This document shows, one piece after another, positions 17,019-24,650 of a DNA stretch of 64,000 nt (position 1 is the stretch's first letter; each line of letters opens with the position of its first letter). A model generated the notes under the pieces. It was given only the letters and a program-made list of their open reading frames with translations, had not been told where the DNA came from and did no database searches. Source of the stretch: Collinsella sp. (GTDB lineage Bacteria > Actinomycetota > Coriobacteriia > Coriobacteriales > Coriobacteriaceae). A program made the translations under genes and the position numbers. Location of the stretch: positions 15,299-79,298 of the forward strand of contig JAHYYI010000006.1 of NCBI GenBank assembly GCA_019425045.1, given 5' to 3'.

Positions 17019-17810
17019 CTAGCTGCTCGCCTTCCGATACCCCGTGGCAAACGAAGGGTCGTAAAGCTTGCTGCGCTCGTACGACTCCGCTTGCGCGCCG
17101 TCGTGCGCAAGCCCGCCGCGAGCTCCGAGCACGCGGCCCACCACCACGAGCGCCGTGCGGTCGATGCCCTCTCGCGCGCCCGCATCGGCGAGCGTGCCCA
17201 CTGTGCAGCGCACCACGCGCTCCTCAGGCCAGGTCGCCTTGTACACGAGCGCCGCCGGCTCGTCGGAGCTGCGGCCCGCGGCCAAAAGCTCGGCGGAAAG
17301 CTCGGCGAGCATACCCGAGCTCAGGAAGATAACCATAGTCGAGCCGCTTTCCGCCATGGTGCGCATGCCCTCGCCCGCGGGCATGGGGGTACGTCCGGAA
17401 AGCCGCGTGATCACGACCGACTGGCTGATTCCCGGCAGCGTGTATTCCTGGCGAAGCGCCGCCGCGGCACCGCAAAAGCTCGACACGCCGGGCACCACCT
17501 CGTAGTCCACGCCGCGCGCGTCGAGCGCGTCCATCTGCTCCTGGATGGCGCCGTACAGGCACGGGTCGCCCGTGTGCAGGCGCACCACTTCCTCGCCCCG
17601 CGCATCTGCCGCGCACATCACGTCGAGCACTTCCTCCAAGGTCATGTGCGCGCTGTCGTAGACGATGCAGGATTCCTTGCACTCAGCGAGCAGCTCGGGA
17701 TTCACAAGGCTTCCCGCCCAAACGACCACGTCGGCCGCACGCAGAAGGCGCGCCCCGCGCAGCGTGATAAGGTCGGCGGCGCCCGAGCCTGCGCCAACGA
17801 TATGAATCAT
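17019..17810 (-). CDS. cbiF: Cobalt-precorrin-4 C11-methyltransferase, first gene of the corrin operon
   Basis: CbiF methylates C11 of cobalt-precorrin-4. The 263-aa protein is a tetrapyrrole methylase: IHIVGAGSGAADLITLRGARLL, VRLHTGDPCLYGAIQEQM and VVPGVSSFCGAAAALRQEY, then SVVITRLSGRTPMP. ATG 17810 has GGGAAGG upstream. The longer open frame to 17954 is rejected because family proteins begin at this MIHIVGAG. It is promoter-proximal in the 17-gene minus-strand unit; a clean minus-strand promoter was not found between here and the divergent riboswitch. Confidence 0.93.
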   Translation of the reverse strand: MIHIVGAGSGAADLITLRGARLLRAADVVVWAGSLVNPELLAECKESCIVYDSAHMTLEEVLDVMCAADARGEEVVRLHTGDPCLYGAIQEQMDALDARGVDYEVVPGVSSFCGAAAALRQEYTLPGISQSVVITRLSGRTPMPAGEGMRTMAESGSTMVIFLSSGMLAELSAELLAAGRSSDEPAALVYKATWPEERVVRCTVGTLADAGAREGIDRTALVVVGRVLGARGGLAHDGAQAESYERSKLYDPSFATGYRKASS

Positions 17811-17941
17811 CCGAGCCTTCCCTTCCCGTTTCTCATCGCAACCGTTTACGCCGCCATTCGCGCAGCGGGCAAAACACGGCGCCTGCGGCGGCAATCGGCG
17901 CAAATACGCAGGCAGGAGGCGCAATGCCGCCCGCCCTGGCT

Positions 17942-17970
17942 TTGACACGTTCACAAGTGCCCACTATCAT
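17942..17970 (+). promoter_or_regulatory. Sigma70-type promoter for the riboswitch-cbiK operon
   Basis: A perfect -35 TTGACA (17942-17947) is separated by 17 bases from a -10 TATCAT (17965-17970). Transcription would start near 17977, about 60 bases before the conserved part of the cobalamin riboswitch. No other plus-strand gene intervenes. Confidence 0.8.
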
Positions 17971-18034
17971 AGTAAAAGTTTCGGCAACGAGCATATGACA
18001 ATCGGATAAAAGGAAATGACCGGCGCGGCGCCCG

Positions 18035-18145
18035 CACAGCCCGCGCTGGCTTGCGGAGGGAACCAGGTGGGAATCCTGGGCAAGGGACATTACTGTATAG
18101 GACGCGCGGGCGAACCGCCTCGCGCCCCAAGCCAGACTGCTTCGC
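18035..18145 (+). promoter_or_regulatory. Cobalamin riboswitch
   Basis: The RNA has the conserved core in order: GGAGGGAACCAGGTGGGAATCC (close to the GGGAA..GGTG.AATCC core), GGGACATTACTGTA (equivalent to the ..GCCACTGT element) and the B12-box-like AAGCCAGACTGC (18129-18140). CTGGCTT (18046-18052) can pair with AAGCCAG (18129-18135) to close it. It lies between the strong promoter and cbiK, so adenosylcobalamin should shut down the chelatase/importer operon. Whether it acts on termination or on ribosome binding cannot be settled by eye; GC-rich hairpins follow at 18186-18245. Confidence 0.85.
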
Positions 18146-18268
18146 CTTTTCCTCACGGCATCGCTGTGGCGTTAGCTCCTTGTGAACCCCGAGGGGTGCG
18201 CTTTTCTTTCGCTTGTGCCGACAAGCAACTGTCGCCGGGGGACCGGCAAACCGAGGAAAGGAAAAACC

Positions 18269-19195
18269 ATGTCCGACCAGATGTCACGCCGCGGCTTCAT
18301 GGGCGCAGCAGCAACCGGAGCCGTCGCGCTCGCCGGAGTCGCGCTCGCGGGCTGCTCCAACACCTCCGCGAGTTCCGAGAAATCGAGTGAAAAGGAGAAG
18401 GCCGTGAAGCCGGTCATCCTCGTCACGAGCTTCGGCACGAGCTACAACGACTCGCGCCACATCACCATCGGCGCCATCGAAGACGCTATCCGCGAGAAGT
18501 ACTGGCAGGACTACGACATCCGCCGCGCCTTCACCGCGCAAATCATCATCGATAAGCTGAAGAAACGCGACGGCATCACGATCGACAACATGACCGAGGC
18601 GCTCGACCGCTGCGTGGAAGACGGCGTGAAGGAAATCGTCGTGCAGCCGACGCATCTCATGGGTGGCCTGGAATACACCGACGTGAAAGACGAGCTCGAC
18701 AAGTACGCCGACAAGTTCGATAAGATCTCGCTCGGCGACCCGTTGCTCACCTCCGACGACGACTACAAGAAGGTGGCCGCAGCCATTAAGGAGAACATGG
18801 CGTCCTTCGACGACGGCAAGACGGCGCTGTGCCTCATGGGCCACGGCACCGAAGCCGATTCCAACGCCGACTATGCCAAGATGCAGGAAGTGTTCAAGAA
18901 CGAGGGCTTGACGCAGTTCTTCGTCGGCACCGTCGAGGCTGAACCGACCTGCGAGGATGTTATCGCCGCCGCGAGCGCCGCAGGCTACAAGAAGGCCGTG
19001 CTCGCGCCGTTCATGGTGGTCGCGGGCGACCACGCGAACAACGACATGGCAGACGAGACCGACCCTGACAGCTGGGCTGCGAAGTTCGTGGCCGCCGGCT
19101 TCGAAGTGACGTGCCTGCTCCAGGGTCTGGGACAGAACGTCGCGGTCGACGACATCTACGTCTCGCACGTGGACGACGCCATCGCCAAGCTGTAA
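18269..19195 (+). CDS. cbiK: Tat-exported lipoprotein sirohydrochlorin cobaltochelatase (CbiK family)
   Basis: CbiK-type chelatases insert Co2+ into sirohydrochlorin. The 308-aa protein matches the family from about residue 48 (VILVTSFGTSYNDSR, VVQPTHLMGGLEY, CLMGHGTEADSNADY with His192, APFMVVAGDHANNDM with His255, the two expected catalytic/metal histidines). Unlike cytoplasmic CbiK it has a twin-arginine signal (MSRRGFMG, Arg7-Arg8), a hydrophobic segment and a lipobox (ALAGC, Cys29), followed by a Ser/Glu/Lys linker. It should be a lipid-anchored enzyme outside the membrane. Export of a folded, perhaps metal-loaded chelatase and its neighbours suggest work on extracellular tetrapyrroles. 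ATG 18269 has GAGGAAAGG upstream. Confidence 0.92.
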   Translation: MSDQMSRRGFMGAAATGAVALAGVALAGCSNTSASSEKSSEKEKAVKPVILVTSFGTSYNDSRHITIGAIEDAIREKYWQDYDIRRAFTAQIIIDKLKKRDGITIDNMTEALDRCVEDGVKEIVVQPTHLMGGLEYTDVKDELDKYADKFDKISLGDPLLTSDDDYKKVAAAIKENMASFDDGKTALCLMGHGTEADSNADYAKMQEVFKNEGLTQFFVGTVEAEPTCEDVIAAASAAGYKKAVLAPFMVVAGDHANNDMADETDPDSWAAKFVAAGFEVTCLLQGLGQNVAVDDIYVSHVDDAIAKL

Positions 19196-19204
19196 ACTCG
19201 CCGC

Positions 19205-19276
19205 GCACGGGGGCGCCGGTCGCGTCCCCGTGCAACGGGCATGCGCCTTCCCCGACCGACGGCGCATGCCCGTTGC
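19205..19276 (+). repeat. Two strong intergenic hairpins between cbiK and the lipoprotein gene
   Basis: GCACGGGG (19205-19212) pairs with CCCCGTGC (19226-19233). A 16-bp perfect inverted repeat follows, with GCAACGGGCATGCGCC at 19232-19247 and its complement at 19261-19276. No T-run follows closely. They probably stabilise or separate the cbiK message, or partly terminate, so that the chelatase is made in excess over the importer. Confidence 0.7.
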
Positions 19277-19339
19277 ATTCGCATCCCGCCCGCCCACCGC
19301 ACGGCGCGGGCGGTCGAAGCGATTGAAAGGAACCCCTCC

Positions 19340-19873
19340 ATGTTGAAGAAAACCCTCGTCTTCGCCCTGTCGGCGGCGCTTTTCGCGTTCTCGCTCGCCG
19401 GCTGCGGCGGAAATTCAATCGACAGCGCAAAGGCAAGCGATGCCGATTCCCAGGAAAAGACCGAACAGGCGGCCGATGCGCCCGAGGGCGCAAGCGCTGC
19501 CCCCATTACCGCCGACAAGGTGGCTGACGGCACCTATCCAATCACCGTAGATTCCAGCTCGAATATGTTCAGGATTGTGGACGCCCAGCTCATCGTGGAA
19601 AACGGCTCCATGCACTGCGTGATGACACTTTCCGGCACGGGCTACGGCAAGCTCTTCATGGGCACGGGCGACGAGGCTGCCGCCGCGAGCGAGGCCGACT
19701 TCATCCCCTATGTGGAAAACGCGGAAGGCAAGTACACCTACGACGTGCCCGTCGATGCGCTCGACGAGGACACCGCCTGCGCCGCGTGGAGCATTAAAAG
19801 GGAGCGGTGGTACGACCGCACGCTCGTATTCGAATCCGCCGGCGTCGATCTGCGCGCCGGCGCACTGAAGTAA
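19340..19873 (+). CDS. Small NEAT-like lipoprotein of the tetrapyrrole uptake operon
   Basis: The 177-aa precursor has a lipoprotein signal (LFAFSLAGC, Cys22), a short acidic linker and one beta-rich domain (about 58-170). Its pattern is DGTYPITV, SSSNMF, a VENGSM..MTLSGTGY.KLF strand pair, and a late W/Y..R strand. This spacing resembles the heme-binding NEAT fold (DGxY, SMAN helix, KxG..V strands, Y/W near the end), but I cannot confirm homology. It likely captures heme-like or corrinoid tetrapyrroles at the surface and passes them to the BtuF-like protein encoded 4 bp downstream. ATG 19340 has GAAAGGA upstream. Confidence 0.65.
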   Translation: MLKKTLVFALSAALFAFSLAGCGGNSIDSAKASDADSQEKTEQAADAPEGASAAPITADKVADGTYPITVDSSSNMFRIVDAQLIVENGSMHCVMTLSGTGYGKLFMGTGDEAAAASEADFIPYVENAEGKYTYDVPVDALDEDTACAAWSIKRERWYDRTLVFESAGVDLRAGALK

Positions 19874-19877
19874 CGCC

Positions 19878-21449
19878 ATGCGGTCGATTCTTCCCAAGGG
19901 GGAAAACAGGAAGCGCCGCAGCATCGCGGCGCGCGTAATCGCCTGCGTTCTCGTCGCCCTGCTCGCGCTTCCCTTCGCGGGGTGCAGTGCGAGCCCGAAC
20001 GCGACCGGTGACACGGCGGGCTCTCAGGAATACACTGTGAGCGTCTCGCTTTCCGGTGGGTCAGGGCGCGCAAGCATCGCCTCACCAACCACAATTGTGA
20101 AGGATGGCGACACCTACACCGCGACCATCACCTGGTCGAGTTCGAACTACGACAAGATGACCGTCGACGGCGTGGACTACGCGCCCGTAAACGACGGCGG
20201 CAACTCCACGTTCGAGATACCCGTCACGCTCGACGAGGACATCGCCGTGTCGGCCGAGACCGTCGCCATGTCGACGCCGCACACCATCGACTACACGATC
20301 CACTTCGACTCATCCACCATGAAGGAGAAATCGGGCGACGAAGCAAGCGGCGGCTCCCCTGCGGGAACGGCTTCAAGCGCCGCGGCCGACTTCCACAACG
20401 CCGATTTGGGCTGCGGCTGGGAGCCGACGGGGGCGCTTCAGCTTGAATACGCCAAGCACTTCACTGTCGACGAGTACGAAGGCGGCCTGCGGCTTATCTG
20501 CGTTTCGAACGGGGAGCGCTTCCTCGTGGTGCCGCAAGATGCGAAGGTACCTGATGGGTTGAGCTCCGACATCGCGGTCATAAGGCGCCCCGCCGACAAG
20601 GTGTACCTCGTGTCGTCGGCGACGATGTGCCTGGTCGACGCGCTCGATGCGAACGACAATATCTTCATGTCGGGCTCGAAGGCCGACGATTGCTCGGTCG
20701 CGGGCTTCAAAAGCGCGCTCGAAAGTAGAGCGATCGCCTACGGCGGCAAGTACAGCGCGCCCGACTACGAGCGAATATCGGCCTCGGGCTGCACGCTCGC
20801 CATCGAGAACACCATGATCAACCACACACCCGATGTGAAGGAAAAGCTGCAGAAGCTCGGGCTCGTCGTGCTCACCGAACAGTCGTCAAGCGAGCCCGAA
20901 GCACTCGGGCGCGTCGAGTGGATTAAGCTTTTCGGCGTCCTGTTCGACAAGGAAGACGAGGCCACGCACCTGTTCAACGAGCAGAAGGCCCGCGTCGAGC
21001 AAACGTCGGGGCTCGCGTCGTCAGGTAAAACCGTGGCGTATTTCTACATTAACTCGAACGGGGCCGCCGTCACGCGGCGGGCGGGCGACTACGTGGCGCA
21101 GATGATCGAGCTTGCAGGCGGCAACTACGCGCTCGATGACGCGCAGACGGCGTCGACGTCAGGTTCGTCAGTAACGCTCGAAATGGAGCGCTTCTACGCG
21201 ACGGCGAAGGATGCCGACATTATCGTCTACAACGGCACCATCGACGAATCGGTTGCCACCTTGAACGACTTCGTAGGCAAAAACGCGCTATTGTCGCAGT
21301 TCAAAGCCGTGAAGAACGGCAACGTCTGGGTCACAAGCGCCGACATGTACCAGCAGATGACTTCTACCGCCGACATTATCGACGAGCTGCACGGGGCGTT
21401 CACCGGCGATGACGCGAGCGACTTCCATTATCTGAGGAAGCTCGGCTAG
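19878..21449 (+). CDS. BtuF/IsdE-like ABC substrate-binding lipoprotein with an N-terminal NEAT-like domain
   Basis: The 523-aa precursor has a lipoprotein signal ending LPFAGC (Cys36). Residues about 50-145 form a beta-rich domain similar in pattern to the neighbouring small lipoprotein (VKDGDTYTATITWSSSNYDKM, then HTIDYTIHF). Residues about 180-520 form a class III (TroA/BtuF-type) binding protein: IAVIRRPADKVYLVSSATMCLVDAL, LGRVEWIKLFGVLF and IIVYNGTIDESVATLNDF. Such proteins deliver cobalamin, heme or siderophores to FecCD permeases. An N-terminal capture domain on a BtuF-like receptor is unusual. The Shine-Dalgarno is weak, so expression is probably coupled to the preceding gene. Confidence 0.8.
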   Translation: MRSILPKGENRKRRSIAARVIACVLVALLALPFAGCSASPNATGDTAGSQEYTVSVSLSGGSGRASIASPTTIVKDGDTYTATITWSSSNYDKMTVDGVDYAPVNDGGNSTFEIPVTLDEDIAVSAETVAMSTPHTIDYTIHFDSSTMKEKSGDEASGGSPAGTASSAAADFHNADLGCGWEPTGALQLEYAKHFTVDEYEGGLRLICVSNGERFLVVPQDAKVPDGLSSDIAVIRRPADKVYLVSSATMCLVDALDANDNIFMSGSKADDCSVAGFKSALESRAIAYGGKYSAPDYERISASGCTLAIENTMINHTPDVKEKLQKLGLVVLTEQSSSEPEALGRVEWIKLFGVLFDKEDEATHLFNEQKARVEQTSGLASSGKTVAYFYINSNGAAVTRRAGDYVAQMIELAGGNYALDDAQTASTSGSSVTLEMERFYATAKDADIIVYNGTIDESVATLNDFVGKNALLSQFKAVKNGNVWVTSADMYQQMTSTADIIDELHGAFTGDDASDFHYLRKLG

Positions 21450-21453
21450 CGCC

Positions 21454-22494
21454 ATGAGAAGCCGGCTTTCCATGACATACGACGAATCGGGGCGCGCCGC
21501 GCGGTGTCGCGTCGTGACGGCGCTGCTCGCTGTTGCCCTCATCGTGCTCGTCGGGGCCAACCTGTGCATCGGGAGCGTGCTCGTGCCCGCAGACCATATC
21601 CCCGGCATCCTTTCGGGCGGCGCGGCCAATTCCATGGAAAGCCAAGTCATCTGGGAGATTCGCCTGCCGCGCGTGCTTTCAGCCGTGCTTCTCGGCGGGG
21701 CACTTTCGCTCTCCGGGTTCCTGCTGCAGACGTTTTTCAACAATCCCATCGCCGACCCGTTCATCTTGGGCGTCTCCTCGGGCGCAAAGTTCGTCGTCGC
21801 GCTTACGATGATCGTACTTCTGGGCGCGGACCAGGCCATGTCCTCGCCGGCCATGGTGGCCGCAGCGTTTCTGGGCTCGCTTATCACCATCGGCTTCGTG
21901 CTCCTCATCGCACGGCGCATAAGTTCCATGGCCATGCTCATCGTGGCGGGCGTCATGGTGGGATACATCTGCTCGGCGGCGACGAACTTCCTCATCGCCT
22001 TCGCCGACGACCAGTCCATCGTGAACCTGCACAACTGGTCTTTGGGTAGCTTCTCGGGTTCGAGCTGGGACGACATCGCGGTCATCGCGGTCGTGGTGAT
22101 CACCGTGAGCGCATGCGTATTCGCGATATCGAAGCCCCTTTCCGCCTTCCAGCTGGGAGAAGCCTACGCGAAAAGCGTCGGCGTGAACGTCGCACGCTTC
22201 CGCGTGGTGCTCGTCCTTCTAGCGAGCATGCTCTCCGCCTGCGTGACCGCGTTCGCTGGTCCGGTGTCGTTCGTAGGCATCGCGGTTCCGCATCTCGTGA
22301 AGTCGGCGCTGAAGTCGTCGAAGCCCATCCGCGTGATTCCTGCGTGCTTCTTGGGAGGCGCCATCTTCTGCGCGGGTTGCGATTTGATCGCGCGCACGCT
22401 GTTCTCTCCCGTCGAGCTTTCCATCAGCGCCGTCACCGCCATCTTCGGCGCGCCGGTGGTTATCGCGCTCATGCTGAAGAAGCGGGTGAGGTAG
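21454..22494 (+). CDS. FecCD/BtuC-type ABC permease
   Basis: The 346-aa polytopic protein has the BtuC/FecCD family landmarks: IRLPRVLSAVLLGGALSLSGFLLQTFFNNPIADPFILGVSSGA early and AFAGPVSFVGIAVPHLVK, the coupling-helix region, late. About ten hydrophobic segments are present. It forms the membrane channel for the adjacent binding protein and ATPase. The substrate, corrinoid or heme-like, is inferred only from the operon and riboswitch. Confidence 0.9.
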   Translation: MRSRLSMTYDESGRAARCRVVTALLAVALIVLVGANLCIGSVLVPADHIPGILSGGAANSMESQVIWEIRLPRVLSAVLLGGALSLSGFLLQTFFNNPIADPFILGVSSGAKFVVALTMIVLLGADQAMSSPAMVAAAFLGSLITIGFVLLIARRISSMAMLIVAGVMVGYICSAATNFLIAFADDQSIVNLHNWSLGSFSGSSWDDIAVIAVVVITVSACVFAISKPLSAFQLGEAYAKSVGVNVARFRVVLVLLASMLSACVTAFAGPVSFVGIAVPHLVKSALKSSKPIRVIPACFLGGAIFCAGCDLIARTLFSPVELSISAVTAIFGAPVVIALMLKKRVR

Positions 22495-23967
22495 ATGGGG
22501 GGATTCGTGCCGCGGCCCAAAGCGCTCGGAGGGAACATTCCATGCTTAGACAGTCCTAAGCTCGCACGAAAGCGCCAGAAGACACTTTCGGCTCGTGCGG
22601 AACTGCGCGCGGAACGCCTCCTTCGAGCGGAGTCGAACCTCGAAACCCCGGTCGAAACGCAGGCTGACGGAGCGCCGCTTTTCCGCATAAGCGACCTATC
22701 GGCGGGCTACGACAAGAAGGTCGTAGTCGAAGGCGTCGATCTGGAGGTTCGCGCGGGCGACGTCGTGGCGCTCATCGGGCCGAACGGCTCGGGCAAGTCG
22801 ACCATCTTGAAAACAATCACACGCCATCTGGCACCGCTTGCCGGCACGGTCGAGCTCGACGGGCGGGAAATTTCCCGATGGAAGACGGCGGAGTTCGCAA
22901 GGAACCTTGCCGTTATGCTGACAGATCGCCCCCGGACCGAGCTCCTCACCTGCCGCGATATCGTAGAGGCGGGAAGGCATCCCTACACCGGGCGAATGGG
23001 CACACTCACGCCCGATGACCATAATCGGGTCGACGAGGCCATGAAAACCGCACATGTGGAAGGGCTCGCCGAGCGCGACTTCATGCAGATAAGCGACGGG
23101 CAACGCCAGCGCGTCATGCTCGCACGCGCCATCGCGCAGGACCCGCGTGTGCTCGTGCTCGATGAGCCCACGTCGTATCTCGATATCCGCTACCAGATCG
23201 ACCTGCTGCGAATACTTCGCCATCTTGCGAAATCGCGGAATGTTGCTGTCATCATGTCCATCCACGAACTCGAGCTCGCGCAGAAAAGCGCCGACAAGGT
23301 GATTTGCGTGAAGGACGGCCGGGTCTTCCGCGCCGGCGCACCCGAGGACATATTCACGCGCGAGACGATTGGCGAGCTCTACGGCCTTCAACATGGCACC
23401 TTCAACGAGCGCTTCGGCAGCGTGGAAATTGGGCGCCCGCACGGCGATGCGCACACGTTCGTCATCGCCGGCGCAGGTACGGGGTCGGCTGTGTTTCGCC
23501 AGCTCATCCGGCATGGCAAGGCGTTCTACGCGGGCGTTCTGCACGAAGGGGACATCGACTGCGAGCTCGCGCGCGACCTGGCGACGGAATGCGTGGCCGA
23601 ACGCGCCTTCGAGCCTATCGGGGATAAAACCATAGCCCGCGCCAAAGAGCTCCTCGTCCACTGTGCGCGCCTCATCGTGTGCCCCACCGCCTTCGGCACC
23701 ATAAACGCCCGCAACGCAGAGCTCGTCGAGTTCGCACGCTCGCATGGTATCGAGGTCATGCAAGCGTGCGAAGGCGCATTGGAGGATTCCAAATTGGAGT
23801 GGGAAGGACAAACTGGACTTTCTTTTAAAGATCCTCAGGCTACAGCTCCCACGCGGCGAGGTCTACAAGGCGCCAGAGAACCTCGTGAACAGGTATTTCC
23901 ACGCCGACGAGCCCAACTAGGCCTAATCCAAGCGAGATTCCAGACTCGACAGACCATTGAGAGTTAG
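22495..23967 (+). CDS. BtuD-type ABC ATPase with a Rossmann-like C-terminal domain and an aberrant 3' end
   Basis: The ATPase domain (about 62-300) has Walker A GPNGSGKS (95-102), signature ISDGQRQRV (199-207, Asp replacing the usual Gly), Walker B VLVLDEP and the H-loop His257. Residues about 318-425 form a second domain beginning HTFVIAGAGTGSAVFRQL, with the look of a nucleotide-binding Rossmann unit; its role is unknown to me. The first 60 residues are atypical and their start is uncertain: ATG follows the permease stop directly. After about residue 435 the frame leaves the family and runs through DNA that reads as another protein in a different frame (see 23804-23920), finally overlapping tetR. 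The end is therefore probably a product of the insertion junction. Confidence 0.82.
   Translation: MGGFVPRPKALGGNIPCLDSPKLARKRQKTLSARAELRAERLLRAESNLETPVETQADGAPLFRISDLSAGYDKKVVVEGVDLEVRAGDVVALIGPNGSGKSTILKTITRHLAPLAGTVELDGREISRWKTAEFARNLAVMLTDRPRTELLTCRDIVEAGRHPYTGRMGTLTPDDHNRVDEAMKTAHVEGLAERDFMQISDGQRQRVMLARAIAQDPRVLVLDEPTSYLDIRYQIDLLRILRHLAKSRNVAVIMSIHELELAQKSADKVICVKDGRVFRAGAPEDIFTRETIGELYGLQHGTFNERFGSVEIGRPHGDAHTFVIAGAGTGSAVFRQLIRHGKAFYAGVLHEGDIDCELARDLATECVAERAFEPIGDKTIARAKELLVHCARLIVCPTAFGTINARNAELVEFARSHGIEVMQACEGALEDSKLEWEGQTGLSFKDPQATAPTRRGLQGAREPREQVFPRRRAQLGLIQARFQTRQTIES
23804..23920 (+). pseudogene. 3' relic of a disrupted native gene at the right island edge
   Basis: Read in the frame ending at TAG 23918-23920, this segment gives a convincing protein end (KDKLDFLLKILRLQLPRG, then EVYKAPENLVNRYFHADEPN). 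The annotated ATPase frame over the same bases gives low-complexity Arg/Gln-rich sequence. Base composition also drops from the very GC-rich cobalamin block to the level of the following tetR. The simplest reading is that the island replaced the 5' part of a gene that ran convergently toward tetR. I do not recognise the family. Confidence 0.55.
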
Positions 23968-24534
23968 GTCGTTGGCGACCTCAGAGACACGCTCGATAGG
24001 AACCGAGCCGTCAGACAGTGCCCACGTGCGATAGATACCGATAATACCCGACAGCAAAAACGCCAGATAATAGTCGAACATCTCGTCCTTGAGACCTTGG
24101 GGCAGCAGATCGCGCTCGGCAATCTCATGTTCGAGCGGCGCACGAAGACGAGCCATGAAATCATCGAGCGGAATATTCTCGATCAGCTGACGATTGAGCA
24201 CTAAGTTGTTGCACAGTGCCTCGTTAACGGTTTTAAAGAAGGTCGCCGCCGCGCCAAGAGCGCGCTCGTTGGTGTCACCGTCCATAGAAGCAAGCGTTTT
24301 CTCGACCGAGTCGACAATCATCTCCACCACATCGACGGCAATGGCATCGAGCAGGCCGTCAACCGTACCAAAGTGTACGTAAAAGGTCTTGCGGTCGACA
24401 TTGGCCTCGCGCGCGATGGCACTCACCGTAATGTCTGCCAGCGGCTTTTCCATGAGCAGGCGCTCGAAAGCCGTAAGGATGGCATTACGGCTGCGAACGA
24501 TGCGGCGGTCAAGACGCGGTTTGCTGGTTGCCAT
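23923..24534 (-). CDS. TetR-family transcriptional regulator
   Basis: The 203-aa protein has the N-terminal TetR helix-turn-helix: RSRNAILTAFERLLMEKP, ITVSAIAREANVDRKTFYVHFGTVDGLLDAI. The C-terminal ligand domain is all-helical (FYLAFLLSGIIGIYRTW type). ATG 24534 with AAGGGA upstream is chosen over an earlier methionine. It is downstream of the flippase-like gene on the same strand and may control itself through the inverted repeat at 24578-24601, or a neighbour such as the MacB-type exporter, from which the island would now separate it. Confidence 0.9.
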   Translation of the reverse strand: MATSKPRLDRRIVRSRNAILTAFERLLMEKPLADITVSAIAREANVDRKTFYVHFGTVDGLLDAIAVDVVEMIVDSVEKTLASMDGDTNERALGAAATFFKTVNEALCNNLVLNRQLIENIPLDDFMARLRAPLEHEIAERDLLPQGLKDEMFDYYLAFLLSGIIGIYRTWALSDGSVPIERVSEVANDLTLNGLSSLESRLD

Positions 24535-24577
24535 GGGCGTGTCCCTTCGATATGCGAGCATTCATCAACAGATGAGA

Positions 24578-24601
24578 GATAATCTACGTAAGAGGATTAT
24601 C
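24578..24601. promoter_or_regulatory. Candidate TetR operator
   Basis: GATAATC (24578-24584) and GATTATC (24595-24601) form a 7-bp inverted repeat with a 10-base spacer, about 44 bp upstream of the tetR start. The size and position suit autoregulation by a TetR dimer. No binding data exist, and such short repeats occur by chance. Confidence 0.35.
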
Positions 24602-24650
24602 CCCCATACAGCACAAATATGCCCCGCATCATGAAGAACGCACGACTGCC

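Noticed and set aside
22541..22558. Mini-frame MLRQS after a strong Shine-Dalgarno inside the ATPase gene
   Set aside because: Five codons in another frame within the atypical N-terminal stretch; it may reflect a frameshift or chance, and there is no way to support a gene.
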